A stretch of 64,000 bases of DNA from Pyropia yezoensis (lineage: Eukaryota; Rhodophyta; Bangiophyceae; Bangiales; Bangiaceae): assembly GCA_009829735.1 (NCBI GenBank), contig CM020619.1, positions 254,590-318,589 on the forward strand, written 5' to 3'. The notes beneath the pieces were generated by a model that saw only the letters and a list, made by a program, of their open reading frames with translations, was not told the origin of the DNA and made no database searches. Position numbers and translations under genes: made by a program. Below are positions 43,661-53,226 of this stretch, in pieces (position 1 is the first letter of the stretch; each line of letters opens with the position of its first letter).

Positions 43661-46600
43661 TCACTTCATGTGGTGGATGCGCTTCATCAACTTGAGACCG
43701 AGCTTACCCTTGCCCTTTTCCCGCGCCCCATCCGCCAGGTCGGCTGCTCCCCTTCCCCTGTCCCGGGTGCCTTCCCCGCCCGGGACGGCCCCATCGGCAG
43801 GGCCGGTGGCGTTGGAGATGGAGCCGCCTCCCGTGCGGCCGCCACCGTCGCCCCCGCCGACCCGGCCCACGGTGGCAGCGTCCCATGGGCTGGGGCTGGG
43901 GCTGCGGGTGGAAAAGGCGCCAGCCAAGCCACTGGTGGTGCGCGCCGCCAAGCCGTTGGCGCTGCGAGCCATCACGTCGCCGCCGCCACCACCGCCACCG
44001 CCTCCGCCTCCGGCACCGCCGCCACCACCGCCGCTGCCGGTGCCTCCTCCCGCGGAACCACGAACGCCGGGGGAGGGGGTGACGCGTCCAATGGCACGCG
44101 TACCGCGGATGCTCGCCGTCTTGACCAGCCGCCCCGCGACGGTGTGCGTGCCGCCGCCGGCGCCGCTACCGATGCCGCCGCCACCACCACCGATGCCGCC
44201 GCCACCGCCACCCCCACCGCTGCTGTCGGTTGCGGCAAACGCGGCCATGGCCGCCGCCTCCGCGGCGGCCTTCATGGCCTGGCTACCCCCACCCGCGGAG
44301 CTGCTCCGCCGCCGTATCGCTGCTGCCGCGGCAGACGCGCCCACAGCAGCCGACCGCGGCCGCGGGGATGCGAGGGGCCGGTCGGGGGCGGCGGTGGGGT
44401 GGTGGGCGCGGCCCGCCTTCGCGCCTCCACCCCCGCTGCCGCCAAAGAGGACCGAGTCGAGCGCGAGAGCGGGGCGGGAGAGGGCGCGGGCGCCAAGGCC
44501 ACCGCCGGCCTTGGCTTTCGAAGCCCCCCGCGGCAAAGCAGTGCCCGTCTTGGGACCTGGCGAAGGGGGGAGGCCGCGGACACCTGGGGATGCCGGCTGG
44601 GGGGACGGGTCGCCGCTTGACAAACCCGCCGCGGTTGGGGGTGCTGACGGCGCTGACGGCGGGCGGACACGCCCTTCGGCACCGCCGCCGCCGCCACGGC
44701 CGCTGCCACTACCGCCGCTGCCGCTCCCACGAGCACTGCCACTCCCGCTACCGCTGCGTCGACGTGGCGCCGGGACGGCAGACGCCAGCAGCATCCCCCC
44801 ACCACCTACGCGGCTGCGGTCGCGGGGCATGGAGATGAGGCGGCGCTCAGCCAGCTCTGCCCGCCGCTCCGCTTCGGTGACGGCAGCAACGAGGATCTCC
44901 TCCCTCGCCATGGCCGACTGCGCCACGTGCCGCCTTGACGCGCGGATCCTTTCAATTTCCACTAGCAGCCGCTCGACCGTGATGCCGCCGCCGGCCGCCT
45001 TGCCGCCCGACGAAGAGGCGGGTGCAGACGCCGCTGTGGACTCGGCGTGCTGCGATGCCTGCACCGACGCGTCCACGCGGGCGTCCATCAGCTGCTGCTC
45101 TAGGTCAGCAACCGTCGCGGTGGCCGACGCCAGCTCCCGCTGGAGGCGAATGGAGCCCAGTCGCTCCTGGTCAAGCGCCTCATGCGCCGACCGCAACTGA
45201 GACGCCATGGCCGCAGCGTCACGGCGTAGCGCAGACGCGACGGCGCTGCTGTCGCCACTGTCGCCGCTACCGTTGACGCCGTCGGCTGTCTCGCGGCGAC
45301 CGCCGCTGTCATGACGGCTGTTGCTATCGCGGGCGCGGGCACCGTCACCCGATGAGCGGCGGCGCTGTTCGCCGGGAGACGCACTGCTACCGTGTGCTCC
45401 TTCTGGTTCCCTCCCTTCCGCCAGACGGGCGGTGAGCGCCTCAATGTCTGCTTTAAGCGCATCTTCCCTTGTGGCGGCCGCGGAGCGCTCGCGCACAAGC
45501 TTCGCCCGCAACATCCGACGGCCTGCCTCGGCGTCAAGGTACTTTTGTTCCGCCGCCTCGGCGTCTGCACGACGAGCTGTGTCGGCGTCCGGATCAGCCT
45601 CTGGTAAGGGAGCTGAGGCTGCAGCAGCAGAGACAGCGGCGTTTGCAGCGGCGGTCGCTTCGTCAAGGGCCTCCTGGAGGGCGGTCACCTCGGCAGTGAG
45701 GCGGTGGTTGTCCGCAATGCTGCTGTCAACGAGGTCCCGGAGCTGTGCCTCAACCGACGGTACATCGCCGTCGTTGGAGGCCGGGGCGTGGGATGCGGCT
45801 GCTAGCGCCGCGGTCAGTCGCTGCTTGTCATCCAGCGCCTCGGCCAGCTGAACCCGCAGGCGCGCCTCAGCCTCCGACCCCGTCAGCTCCGTCGACCCTG
45901 TCTCTGGCACAATGGCTCCGGCTGTGCGCGTGCCAGAGCTGGTCGCAGCAGGGTTGGGGGCCCCACCGTCAAGGTTACCTGGCAGCGGCGACGCCATGCC
46001 TCGCTCCCGCGCCTCAAGCAGCGAGATGGTGGTCTCACAGTCGGCCAGGACGGTCGCCACGCGCTCCCGCGCACCCACCACCTGCCGTTGTAGGTGGACG
46101 TGCTCTGTGCGCAGCCGCCGCTGCTCCGAGTCTGACCCGTCTGACGTGTAGGCATCGGCATCTGTAGCAACAGGTCGTGCGCCCAATGCCGGCGGCGCCA
46201 CCCCCCGCACGAGGTCGTCGGTGTACGAAGAAAGCGGGGCTCCACCCGCGGCGACCCCCGAGCGGCTGCGCTCATTGAGGAGCCCCTCCAGCGCAGCCAG
46301 CACCTCGTCCCGCTGGGCAGTCGCCTCAGCGACCTCAGCAACGGCCGCGGCGCGCACATTGGCAATGGCCACCAGCGACGCCTCAGCGTACAGGTTGCCG
46401 TCCCCACTGTCGCCGCCGCCACCGCTACCGCGGCGGTCGCCAGCACTCCCTGACCTGCGACTATTGGTGGTGGCAGATGAGCGCCGACTCGACGCGTCGG
46501 ACCCCCGACCGGCCTGGCGTGACTCTGCCGCTACGGATGATCCCTCGCCGGTGGCCACGTCGCCCCCTTTCGGACGACGAGCCGCAGCTACCTGCCGCAG

Positions 46601-48511
46601 GCCCGACGCCGTTGCCTGCAGCGCCACCCACATGGACAGGAGGGTGTTCGCCTGCTGCCGCATTGCCGGGTCGGTAGCCGCCGCCGCCATCTCTTGCAGC
46701 GCCGCAATAGGCTCCTTGGCGTCCGCCACAATCGACGCTGCCGGCCCGCCGCCGCCGCCGTCACCGTCGCCGTCGCCGTCGTTGCCCCCATTGACCGCCC
46801 CCGAGACCGCCGTGTCACCGCCGCCACGGTCAGACGAGCCGCCATCGGCGGAGGCAGACCCGGGTGGCGCCGGCCGGATGCGGATGGACGCGCCGCGAGG
46901 CAGCGGCGGCAGGCGCCGCAGCTGTGACGAATCCACCACCACCGACCCCCATAAGCGCTCCCCCGTCGCGGCGGTCACGTCCACCACCAGCCGTGCGGCG
47001 CTGCTGCCGCCGCCGCCGCCGCGGCCAATGCGGCTGACGCCGGCACTGCCCGCGGGGGCGGCGGCAAAGCGGCCGCCGGCGCCCGCTGGGGCGGCCACCC
47101 CCCCCTCCTCGTCGATGCTCGCCAGTCCGACCCCAGCCGCCCCTCTGCTCGTCGTGCCCACGTCGTCGGCCGCCGCCACGCCCCCCCCCTCCACAGCCGC
47201 AGCGCCCGTCCCTCCCCCCCCCTCCGCCGCGGCACCCGCCCAGGCTTTCCACGCGTCAGGGAGACCCGCGCTCGTGCCCATGCCGGCGGAGGTCGTGCCC
47301 CCCGCCATCGCTCCCAGCCCCCCCTCCTCCTCTTCTTCGGCCGCCGAGTCAGCGTCGCTGATGGTGTACGAAGAGTTGGACGACGACGGGACGCCTCCCG
47401 CCCCACCCAGCACGCGGCTCGACGGGAGCGCCCGCAGCCCCACTGCCGACAGCGGCCGCGCCCCGTCCACCCACACGCCCGCCGCGTCGAGGGCCTCGGC
47501 GGCGGCGACCGCATCGGCCAGCGCGTTGTCCGCCGCCTCCCCCGCCGCCGTGTCGGCGGCAATGGCCTCTTGGAGGGCGGCCAGCTCCGCGGCCGCGGCA
47601 GAGGCGGTGGTGGCGGTGGAGCGGCGGCGACCGCCACCTCCACCACTGCTGCCACCGCGGCCGCGTCTGCCAGAGTGAGTGCTTCCCCTTCCTCCCCGCC
47701 GGCGGCCGCCGTCATCAGACGACGGCCGACCAAAGCCGAGGTCAAAGCCCGCCGTGCTGTCCCGCTGGCCGTCGAGGTCGTCCTCTGACTCCACATCGTA
47801 CGCCACGTCGCCGGTGGAGGAGCCGAGGCCGGCGCGCTCGAGGAAGGCCATCGCCTCCTCGTTGCACTTTGCCAGGCGCGCCATGGACCGGCCGCCGGGG
47901 GTGGCCGCCGACCGCAACAGCCGACGGGCGGCCGACGAGGCGCGCGCACGAAGTCCGCCACCGCCGCCACCACCGCCGCTGGTACTGGTGCCGTCCGCCA
48001 CCGCACCGGCACTGGCCGCGGCGCCCCCTGACAGGGGCGCGCTTTCTCGGTCCGCCGACGTCACGCGTGTGAGGTCCTGCCAGGTGGCCTGCGGGGTGCC
48101 GTACGGCGGCGAATCCGCATCGTCCCCCCCCCTGGGCTCTATCGCGCCACCGCCGCCCGCGGCGGTGAAGCGGTCGGCCCCTGCCATGCGCCCGTTGGTC
48201 GCGCCCCGCCGAACGCCCGTCTCATCACTGGCGCCGTCGCCACCGCGGCCGTCCCCCCAGCCGCCGCCGTCGTAGGCATCTTGGCCGTCGTCGTCCCCTC
48301 CGCGGCCGCGCATTCCGCCGCCGCCGCCACCGCCACCGCCGGCGTCCCCGTCGGTCGAGTCGGTGACGCGGCTAAAGCGGGGTGCCTCCACCGCCACGTC
48401 CACGTCAGTGGGTCGGTCGGGCCGTCCGCGGGGGGTGGGGGCCCCCTGTGCCGCAGCCCCTTCCACCCCCGCGTCGCCGGCGTCGGCCGTGCGCCGCCGC
48501 CGCGTCACCAT
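43661..48511 (-). CDS. Giant coiled-coil protein (1616 aa)
   Basis: I do not recognise a named family. The ATG at 48511 (MVTRRRRTADAGD) is chosen; the frame is open to about 49261, but that part is Pro/Arg-rich without ordered sequence. The first ~700 residues are mostly disordered, with a beta-rich island at about 515-545 (LVVDVTAATGERLWGSVVVD). Long heptad-type helices occupy about residues 714-1224, for example LRTEHVHLQRQVVGARERVA, VEAQLRDLVDSSIADNHRLT, RMLRAKLVRERSAAATREDA and VADLEQQLMDARVDASVQAS. The rest is Ser/Gly-rich, and the protein ends in the basic tail KGKLGLKLMKRIHHMK. This architecture is typical of golgin, centrosomal or cytoskeletal scaffolds. No motor domain, GRIP domain or membrane anchor is visible. 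Single exon. Confidence 0.75.
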   Translation of the reverse strand: MVTRRRRTADAGDAGVEGAAAQGAPTPRGRPDRPTDVDVAVEAPRFSRVTDSTDGDAGGGGGGGGGMRGRGGDDDGQDAYDGGGWGDGRGGDGASDETGVRRGATNGRMAGADRFTAAGGGGAIEPRGGDDADSPPYGTPQATWQDLTRVTSADRESAPLSGGAAASAGAVADGTSTSGGGGGGGGLRARASSAARRLLRSAATPGGRSMARLAKCNEEAMAFLERAGLGSSTGDVAYDVESEDDLDGQRDSTAGFDLGFGRPSSDDGGRRRGGRGSTHSGRRGRGGSSGGGGGRRRSTATTASAAAAELAALQEAIAADTAAGEAADNALADAVAAAEALDAAGVWVDGARPLSAVGLRALPSSRVLGGAGGVPSSSNSSYTISDADSAAEEEEEGGLGAMAGGTTSAGMGTSAGLPDAWKAWAGAAAEGGGGTGAAAVEGGGVAAADDVGTTSRGAAGVGLASIDEEGGVAAPAGAGGRFAAAPAGSAGVSRIGRGGGGGSSAARLVVDVTAATGERLWGSVVVDSSQLRRLPPLPRGASIRIRPAPPGSASADGGSSDRGGGDTAVSGAVNGGNDGDGDGDGGGGGPAASIVADAKEPIAALQEMAAAATDPAMRQQANTLLSMWVALQATASGLRQVAAARRPKGGDVATGEGSSVAAESRQAGRGSDASSRRSSATTNSRRSGSAGDRRGSGGGGDSGDGNLYAEASLVAIANVRAAAVAEVAEATAQRDEVLAALEGLLNERSRSGVAAGGAPLSSYTDDLVRGVAPPALGARPVATDADAYTSDGSDSEQRRLRTEHVHLQRQVVGARERVATVLADCETTISLLEARERGMASPLPGNLDGGAPNPAATSSGTRTAGAIVPETGSTELTGSEAEARLRVQLAEALDDKQRLTAALAAASHAPASNDGDVPSVEAQLRDLVDSSIADNHRLTAEVTALQEALDEATAAANAAVSAAAASAPLPEADPDADTARRADAEAAEQKYLDAEAGRRMLRAKLVRERSAAATREDALKADIEALTARLAEGREPEGAHGSSASPGEQRRRSSGDGARARDSNSRHDSGGRRETADGVNGSGDSGDSSAVASALRRDAAAMASQLRSAHEALDQERLGSIRLQRELASATATVADLEQQLMDARVDASVQASQHAESTAASAPASSSGGKAAGGGITVERLLVEIERIRASRRHVAQSAMAREEILVAAVTEAERRAELAERRLISMPRDRSRVGGGGMLLASAVPAPRRRSGSGSGSARGSGSGGSGSGRGGGGGAEGRVRPPSAPSAPPTAAGLSSGDPSPQPASPGVRGLPPSPGPKTGTALPRGASKAKAGGGLGARALSRPALALDSVLFGGSGGGGAKAGRAHHPTAAPDRPLASPRPRSAAVGASAAAAAIRRRSSSAGGGSQAMKAAAEAAAMAAFAATDSSGGGGGGGGIGGGGGGIGSGAGGGTHTVAGRLVKTASIRGTRAIGRVTPSPGVRGSAGGGTGSGGGGGGAGGGGGGGGGGGDVMARSANGLAARTTSGLAGAFSTRSPSPSPWDAATVGRVGGGDGGGRTGGGSISNATGPADGAVPGGEGTRDRGRGAADLADGAREKGKGKLGLKLMKRIHHMK

Positions 48512-50051
48512 GCCCGCTGTGTCGGAGGCGTCGAGCGCGCCGTGGGCGTCGGTGAGGCGGAGTGGGGCGGGCCCGCAATGGGCGCCGCACGCCGGGGCCA
48601 GCGTCTGGAGGACGGACGGCAGAGGGCAGGCCGGGTTGGCACCCCCCCTTCCCGCCCCCTCCCTCCCCCCCCCCCACCGTCGATGCGCTAAGCTCTGCCA
48701 ATGGCGAGCGCCACCCACTTCCTCGCCCCCACCAGGCACCCGGCGTGAGCGCGTGAGCGCGACTGCCTCGACGCTAGGAGGGGCGGCAGGGCCCGCGACC
48801 GTGTCGCAGCCCGCTTGCCGCACCCGCGCCAGCGTCACCCCTCTGCCCTCCGCCCCGCCCACCTCCACCACCACGCCTCCCCCCCCCCCCCCCCGCGCAA
48901 CCAGGCCCACCCCGCCCTCGCCTCTCCACAAAACCCCGACGCGTTGCACACACGGCCACGGCGCACGACCAACCGTGGCGAGCCCCGGCCGGCCGGCCAG
49001 ACGCGCGTTGTGGGCGGGCGCGACGCGCGGCCGAGGGCCGGCCCCCCGACGTCGCCGGCCGGCGTCGCGACGCCGACCGCAGCGGCGGCCGGCGGCGTGT
49101 GACCGCCGCGGCGCTGGGCCGACGGCGGCGGCGGAGGGCGGGGTGCCGGGGGGGGGTGTGGGGCGCCACAAGCGCGTGTCGAAGGGAATTGGGGTGCTGG
49201 TGACGCGAGCCCGCGTCCAGAGCACGCAGAGCGCTGCGGGAGGGGGGGGATGTCGATGCACGGGGGCAGCCAGAAAGGGGGGGGTGGGGGGTGTGCGGGC
49301 GGAGGGTCACTGACGGTTGGAGGAAAATGGGAGGGGGGGAGGGGGGGGGGAGGTGGCGGTGATGGTGGTGGGTGTGGTCGGATGACAGACGCCCGCACGC
49401 ATGCGGCGAGGGCAAGAGTGGGTGGGCGGCGTCTGGCGGTGGGGGGGGGGTGGGGAGGGCGCGAGGGGCGCACGGGGGGGCCGCCGGCCGACGTCCTCCT
49501 CCGGGGCGGAGCGGACCTACGTCCGCCCCTTTGGACGACAGAACGTAGGTGACGTGTACGCCGATGGTGGCCGGCCGACGCTGTGGCACGGGGACCAGCC
49601 CCGCCGGCGGGGCTCTGGGCGCCAAGCCCCCCCCCGCCCCTCTGCCATTCTTTCCAACAGAACACGTCGTGCAGTCAGGCCGCGCCCTGCGCTGCGCTGT
49701 GGGGCGGGGACGGGGGGGGGCCAGAACCAACACCCACCGACCGACCTCACCGCCCCACTCGCTTGGTGCCTTGAATTCTGCCGTGACCGCCGCAACGGCG
49801 CGGGTGCCGTCTCGCCTGACGGCAAGACGCGTCACGTTTCACCCCTGACCTTCCGGCGACACCGGGCCGGGCCGCGGCCCACAGCGCACACCACGACTCA
49901 CCCCTCCTTTTTATAGGCTCTTTTCATACCGATGAACGGTCTGGGGGCGGGGTCCCGCGCGCTGGGGCACACACACCAGCGTCAAATCTGGGAGAAGCGG
50001 AACACCTGCACCCCCCTGGTCAGCGCCGCCAGAAAAGCAGGCTGGCCCTGT

Positions 50052-50337
50052 CAACGAGGTTGGGCCCGCCAGCGGATATCCCCACAGTGGGGGCAGGCCA
50101 GCTGCACTTGTGCTGCCGCTCTCCGCGCCTCCTCGAGGCGGCCTGGAACTTCTCCGCGAGGGGGCCGCCGCTCCCCTCACGGCCCACCACCACCACGGAT
50201 TGACCGAGCGCCTGCTCCACCTCCGCGAGAAATCCCGCCCCTCGGGTCCGCAAGGAATCGAAGCGGGGCCCCACCGGGGCGGTGCATGGCAGGCTGACGC
50301 GCCGTGGGGGGACCGGTGCGGGTGGGACGGTGTGCAT
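50052..50337 (-). pseudogene. Possible small gene with CPHCG knuckle, frame shifted
   Basis: From an ATG at 50337 the frame reads a Pro/Arg/Val leader and then a protein-like stretch LRTRGAGFLAEVEQALGQSV followed by VVVGREGSGGPLAEKFQAA. At about 50125-50145 this frame turns Arg-rich, while an overlapping frame continues sensibly as RLEEARRAAAQVQLACPHCG followed by DIRWRAQPR and a stop at about 50052-50054. CPHCG is a zinc-knuckle half-site. Either a small gene contains one frameshift (real or sequencing), or a short intron is missed, or this is chance. No function can be given. Confidence 0.3.
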
Positions 50338-50393
50338 TTAATTTCATTCGAAACAAATATCATGCACTGATAGAAGCGTACTTTCCAAAATTG

Positions 50394-50402
50394 TATTATA
50401 TG
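50394..50402 (+). promoter_or_regulatory. TATA-like box of PRP17
   Basis: ATTATATGG, about 210 bp before the ATG, in the only A/T-rich part of this gap. Confidence 0.45.
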
Positions 50403-50611
50403 GCTACAAAGGTGTTTACGAGTATTGTTTGATAATAATTCTGTGGGGCTTTGTCACGGACTGCGTGGCTGTGGGCGCCGCGTCCCACACCGTCAAGCAC
50501 CTTCGTCGGCCGTCGCCACTTCCGCACGACCGTGCATGGCACCGTGCATCCACGACGGCGCGGCGTCTCCACTGCCTCCCCCCTCCCCATGCCAATTTCC
50601 TCACTCTCACC

Positions 50612-52315
50612 ATGGAGGCGCTAGCATCCTATGGTGACGCCAGTAGCAGCAGCGAGAGCAGTCGAGGGCAATCACGCTCTCCTGCCCCGCCTGTCCCCCC
50701 CCCCCCGCCGCCCCTGCCTCGTCGGTCGGCGGCGCCCGCCACGGACCTTCCCGCTACGCTGCCCCCCGCTCACCCATCCCTGGTGACGCCCGCCTCCTCG
50801 ACGACCCCTCTGTATGTCAACACATCGTATGCGGCGCTGTATGGTGGCGACGGCAGCGGTGACGGCGGCGGGGCAGTGGCGCTCCGTCCGCCAGGGACGC
50901 TCATGCCCCGTGCCGAGCGCAACGCCGTGTCTGGCAGGGTGGACGCGCTCTCCTTGCCGGCCGACGCGTTTGACACTGCCTACAAGGCGGTTACGTTTGC
51001 GCCGGGCAAGCGCCCGCGAGTGGGCGGCGCGGGCGGCGTCGCCGCGGCGGCCGCCGCGGCCGCTGCTGCCGGCTCATATGCGGGTGCGCCCGGCGGGGCT
51101 GTCGCCGGCGCCGGCGACTCTGCTGACGGTGGGCGGGGCAAACGGCCCAAGCCCCCTCTGGCCGCCCCACTGGTGCCGACCTGCACCTTTCACCTGCCCG
51201 AGCGGGAACGGCTCGACTACCAGGGCCGCTCCTGGATCGCCCCCCCCCCCGGCGCCCTCCCCGCCGACCCCCCCGAGCCCAACTATGCGCCCAAGTCGGT
51301 CGTGCACACATACGATGTGTGCAGCCGGGGCGTGGCGGCTGCGGTGCGGCTGCCGCCGGCGGGCCACCTGTTCCTTGCGGGTGGACTGGACGGGGGTATT
51401 AGCGTGTGGGAGGCTGCGGGGGCGCGCCGGCGGGTACAGTCGTACGCGGGACACACGGCGGGCGTGCGGGGGCTGGCCGTTGAGGCTGACGGGGGGGGGC
51501 GCCGCTTCCTGTCGGTCGCGTTTGACAAGGGCGTGCGCCTGTGGGACACGGAGACGGGACGGGTGGTGGGGTCTTTTGGGGTGGGTGGTCCCGGTGGCGG
51601 CGGCGGCGGCGGTGGGCCGGGCGGCAGCGGCGGTGGTCGTGCCGTTGGCATCACGTGCGTGGTGTGGGGGCAAGGCGGTGGCGGTGTGGCGGCCGCCGCG
51701 GGCGGGGGCACTGCCGGCACTCCTGCGCCCAGCAACGGTGAATTTCTTGTCGGCACGGCTGACGGGCGGGTGGTCCAGCTGGACGCCCGCGCCGGCGACG
51801 GTGTCGTACAAACCTACGCTGGCCACATGGGCCCCGTCAATGCGCTCGCGCTCATTGACGGCGGCCGACGGTTCGTGTCGGCAGCAGATGACAATAGCCT
51901 GCGTGTGTGGGAGTGGGGCATCCCTGTGGTCATCCGCTACGTGGCGGACCCATCTGCGGCGGCGGTAGGGGCGCTCGCCCTCCACCCGGGCGGCAAGTGG
52001 GTGGCGGCAAGCCGGGCGGACAACCAGGTGATGGTGTACGGAGCCAAGGACGTCTTCAAGGTGCGCAAGGGCAAAGTCTTCCGCGGCCACATGAGTGCAG
52101 GCTACCAGGTGGGCCTGGGCTTCTCCCCAGACGGCCGCTGGCTGGCCAGCGGCGACGGCGTCGGCCGCGTGTGGGTGTGGGATTGGAAGAGCGGCCGGGC
52201 GGTGCGCAGCGGGGTGGGCCATAAGGGCGTGTGCGCGGGCGTTGCGTGGGGAGCGGGGGGGGGGAGTGACTTGCTCAGCTGGGGTTGGGACGGCTGCGTC
52301 AAGGCGTGGGCGTGA
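50612..52315 (+). CDS. CDC40: Pre-mRNA splicing factor PRP17/CDC40 (567 aa), WD40 protein
   Basis: A spliceosome component needed around the second catalytic step. The start MEALASYGDASSSSES matches the family's opening. About 170 residues of disordered linker follow, then the family signature TCTFHLPERERLDYQGRSWI (about residues 190-210) and PKSVVHTYDVCSRGVAAAVR, which lead into the seven-bladed WD40 domain (about 225-567). Recognisable blades include FLAGGLDGGISVWEA, FLSVAFDKGVRLWDTETGRV, HMGPVNALALIDGGRRFVSA, DDNSLRVWEWGIPVVIRYVA, HPGGKWVAASRADNQVMVYG, GHMSAGYQVGLGFSPDGRWL, and the closing LSWGWDGCVKAWA. Alignment with animal CDC40 from memory is good through the whole propeller. Gly-rich loops are inserted after the third blade (about 325-350). 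Single exon; start supported by a TATA-like box upstream. Confidence 0.95.
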   Translation: MEALASYGDASSSSESSRGQSRSPAPPVPPPPPPLPRRSAAPATDLPATLPPAHPSLVTPASSTTPLYVNTSYAALYGGDGSGDGGGAVALRPPGTLMPRAERNAVSGRVDALSLPADAFDTAYKAVTFAPGKRPRVGGAGGVAAAAAAAAAAGSYAGAPGGAVAGAGDSADGGRGKRPKPPLAAPLVPTCTFHLPERERLDYQGRSWIAPPPGALPADPPEPNYAPKSVVHTYDVCSRGVAAAVRLPPAGHLFLAGGLDGGISVWEAAGARRRVQSYAGHTAGVRGLAVEADGGGRRFLSVAFDKGVRLWDTETGRVVGSFGVGGPGGGGGGGGPGGSGGGRAVGITCVVWGQGGGGVAAAAGGGTAGTPAPSNGEFLVGTADGRVVQLDARAGDGVVQTYAGHMGPVNALALIDGGRRFVSAADDNSLRVWEWGIPVVIRYVADPSAAAVGALALHPGGKWVAASRADNQVMVYGAKDVFKVRKGKVFRGHMSAGYQVGLGFSPDGRWLASGDGVGRVWVWDWKSGRAVRSGVGHKGVCAGVAWGAGGGSDLLSWGWDGCVKAWA

Positions 52316-53226
52316 GGAGCGCCGGGCGGGGCGGTGGGGAGGGGGGCATGACCCGTAAAGGACGCGGATGCGGGGGGGTCACGATAGGCGCCAGCGACCA
52401 CACCGGCGGCGGCGTATTATGTGCACGTGAGCGCCGTCCAGCCGCGCTCCCTTCTCGCCCTCCCTCCCTCCACCTTCTCCTTTCGCCCAAGGTCTACGCT
52501 CCACAGCCTCCCGCCATACTCTCACCCAAATGGTCGAGCTTGAGCTAGCGCCCTGGCCCCTTCCCGCTGCCTCGGCATGGAAACTGCCCCCTCTCCCTCT
52601 CCACCACCTCTCCCATATTCATCACCACCCCCATCTCTGCGCCCAGCTGGGACCTGCAGGTCCACCAGCCCCAACGCCGCACAGAGGTCCACGCGCCACG
52701 TGGCCACAGGAGCGAGACCATTGCAAATGTAGTTCGACAATCCGACACAACGAAGAAAGAAATACGTTTCGTACTGGTGCACTGACACGATGCCAGTGAA
52801 CGCTTACAGCCGCCCCGGCACCGCCGCAGCGGCTTTTTCCCCCACCGGGAGCGGCTGTGGTCACCGCCCCACGGTGGGCCCCCACGCAGGCCATCCGCAA
52901 GCGTTGCTGCTGCCGCTGCTGCCATTCGCCACTCGCCGCTGCACTCCGCCCCCCCACACCCGCGCGACGTGCGGCGGGTGGGCTGCGTCGGCGGCGGGTG
53001 GGCTGCGTCGGCGGCGGTCGGCGTCCAGAGAGTTGTGCTTCTGCTCCCACCCCGCCCTGCTCCGTGCTCCTACCCGTATCACATTGTCTGGTGGTTTTTT
53101 TCTTTCTACCCAACCTCCCTCCCCGTCTGCCCCGACTCCCCACCCGTCTCCATTACTGGCCGCGCGACGGGGACGTCCAGTGCGTTGGCGGTCGGGGCGG
53201 GGCTGCTGCCCTACGGGCCCAGTCCC
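52316..53226. other. Spacer
   Basis: No gene. A short tandem GTCGGCGGCGGGTGGGCTGC occurs near 52979-53020, and a T-rich pyrimidine tract at about 53090-53120 probably belongs to the leader of the next gene. Confidence 0.5.

Larger units (their letters stand above)
48512..50611. other. Spacer between divergent genes, with a possible small gene
   Basis: The part next to the coiled-coil gene is leader-like and Pro/Arg-rich in all frames. GCCTATAAAAAGG on the minus strand (about 49904-49917) is a good TATA match but 1.4 kb from the coiled-coil ATG, so it may drive a long leader or nothing. A possible small gene at 50052-50337 is listed separately. Confidence 0.45.

Noticed and set aside
49904-49917. 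Strong TATA match on the minus strand as promoter of the coiled-coil gene
   Set aside because: It is 1.4 kb from the ATG, far outside the 180-290 bp spacing seen for other genes. Kept only as a remark in the spacer entry.
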